NCBI GenBank assembly: GCA_913063325.1
Contig: CAJXYE010000008.1
Coordinates: 42,695 to 106,694, forward strand
Direction: 5' to 3'
Length of the DNA stretch: 64,000 nucleotides
DNA from: an uncultured Colwellia sp.
GTDB taxonomy: Bacteria > Pseudomonadota > Gammaproteobacteria > Enterobacterales > Alteromonadaceae
The notes beneath the pieces are model-generated. The model did not search any database. It saw nothing but the letters and a program-made list of their open reading frames with translations, and was not told the DNA's origin. A program made the translations under genes and the position numbers. Below, in pieces: positions 63,713 through 64,000 of the stretch (the first letter of the stretch is position 1; each line of letters starts with the position of its first letter).

Positions 63713-64000
63713 ATCGAACCCCCGTCCAAAAAGCCTACATTCTCGGTACTACATGCTTAGTCGCTCGTTTATTTAACCAATTAGACGCCAAGCGACAGGC
63801 TTCATCATGGTGAGCTTAATACTATTTCGCGGTTCAGCCTTAAGCGTGCTTCCCTCGCTATCCTATTTGGGGTGACCATCGATCCTCTAACCAATAGGAG
63901 AGATTTCAAGGCGATGGCTAGCCTAAGCGGCTAGTGCGAACGTATCGTCGTTAGCAATTATAGTTTTACGGCTTTTTACCAGGCAAACCGCCCCTGGGCA
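63696..64000 (-). ncRNA. ssrA: tmRNA (3' part, cut by the window edge)
   Basis: The 3' end is a tRNA-Ala-like T arm and acceptor with CCA (GGGGGTTCGATTCCCCCC then GCTCCACCA). The tag reading frame at 63923-63955 decodes ANDDTFALAA-stop, the expected 10 codons after the tRNA-borne Ala. Pseudoknot-like GC stems lie between the tag and the 3' end. tmRNA rescues stalled ribosomes and marks the peptides for ClpXP. The 5' end lies beyond base 64000. Confidence 0.97.

Noticed and set aside
1..64000. CRISPR arrays
   Set aside because: No set of regularly spaced identical repeats with unique spacers; the tandem repeats found are coding or short.

Overview
The window looks like chromosome of a low-GC marine gammaproteobacterium of the Colwellia/Alteromonadales type. 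This is inferred from gene content (ettA, a tkt-epd-pgk-fba cluster, a CioAB-type oxidase, ssrA with tag (A)ANDDTFALAA) and the AT-rich, Colwellia-like proteins; no database search was possible.

Bases 1-34600 are mostly core chromosome. In order they hold: the 5' part of ettA (minus strand); a TPR/FlgO-domain membrane protein gene lying between two copies of the ettA 5' end; a decayed lipoprotein gene; a DUF481 outer-membrane protein; the central-carbon cluster tkt-epd-pgk-fba; a CHASE-type sensor kinase lacking its phospho-acceptor His; tRNA-Arg(CCT); adhP; an ECF sigma factor with a probable anti-sigma partner and a periplasmic coiled-coil protein; an anchored FKBP isomerase; a short-form cytochrome bd oxidase (cydAB/cioAB type) beside a GbsR-type regulator with a perfect FNR/ANR box; a purine phosphoribosyltransferase-like gene; three tandem FlgO-type lipoproteins; and a seven-gene chaperone-usher pilus operon (two DUF4402 subunits, two chaperones, an usher with a C-terminal SPOR domain, a minor subunit and a repeat-bearing lipoprotein).

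Bases 35400 to the end are accessory DNA stacked against the 3' end of ssrA. A RAYT transposase gene and a stretch of gene debris (integrase N-terminus, XRE regulator, GIY-YIG/T5orf172 protein) come first, then a MITE and an HTH/PIN toxin-antitoxin pair. Three diverged copies of an ssrA-downstream segment (37761-37888, 40550-40650, 56632-56752) mark old island junctions. The last unit (56735-63712) is an intact integrative element: identical 18-bp att repeats, a P4-type tyrosine integrase, an AlpA-like excisionase, an HUH-type replication protein and cargo that includes an LRAT-domain protein.

The most interesting part is the 16-kb unit between junction copies B and C (40665-56315). About twelve same-strand genes, plus one divergent gene, encode a Ser/Thr kinase fused to a PG-binding-like and an FGE-sulfatase domain, a membrane FHA protein with a Lon-like N-terminus, TolQ/MotA-like and TolR/ExbD-like membrane proteins, a lytic transglycosylase, a LysM-type protein, a lipoprotein, several periplasmic coiled-coil proteins and two proteins sharing a novel periplasmic domain. 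I know of no described system with this composition. It reads as a kinase/FHA-regulated, possibly proton-driven, trans-envelope machine carried on an ssrA island. A 265-bp MITE family (two copies) and a second short repeat family are also present.
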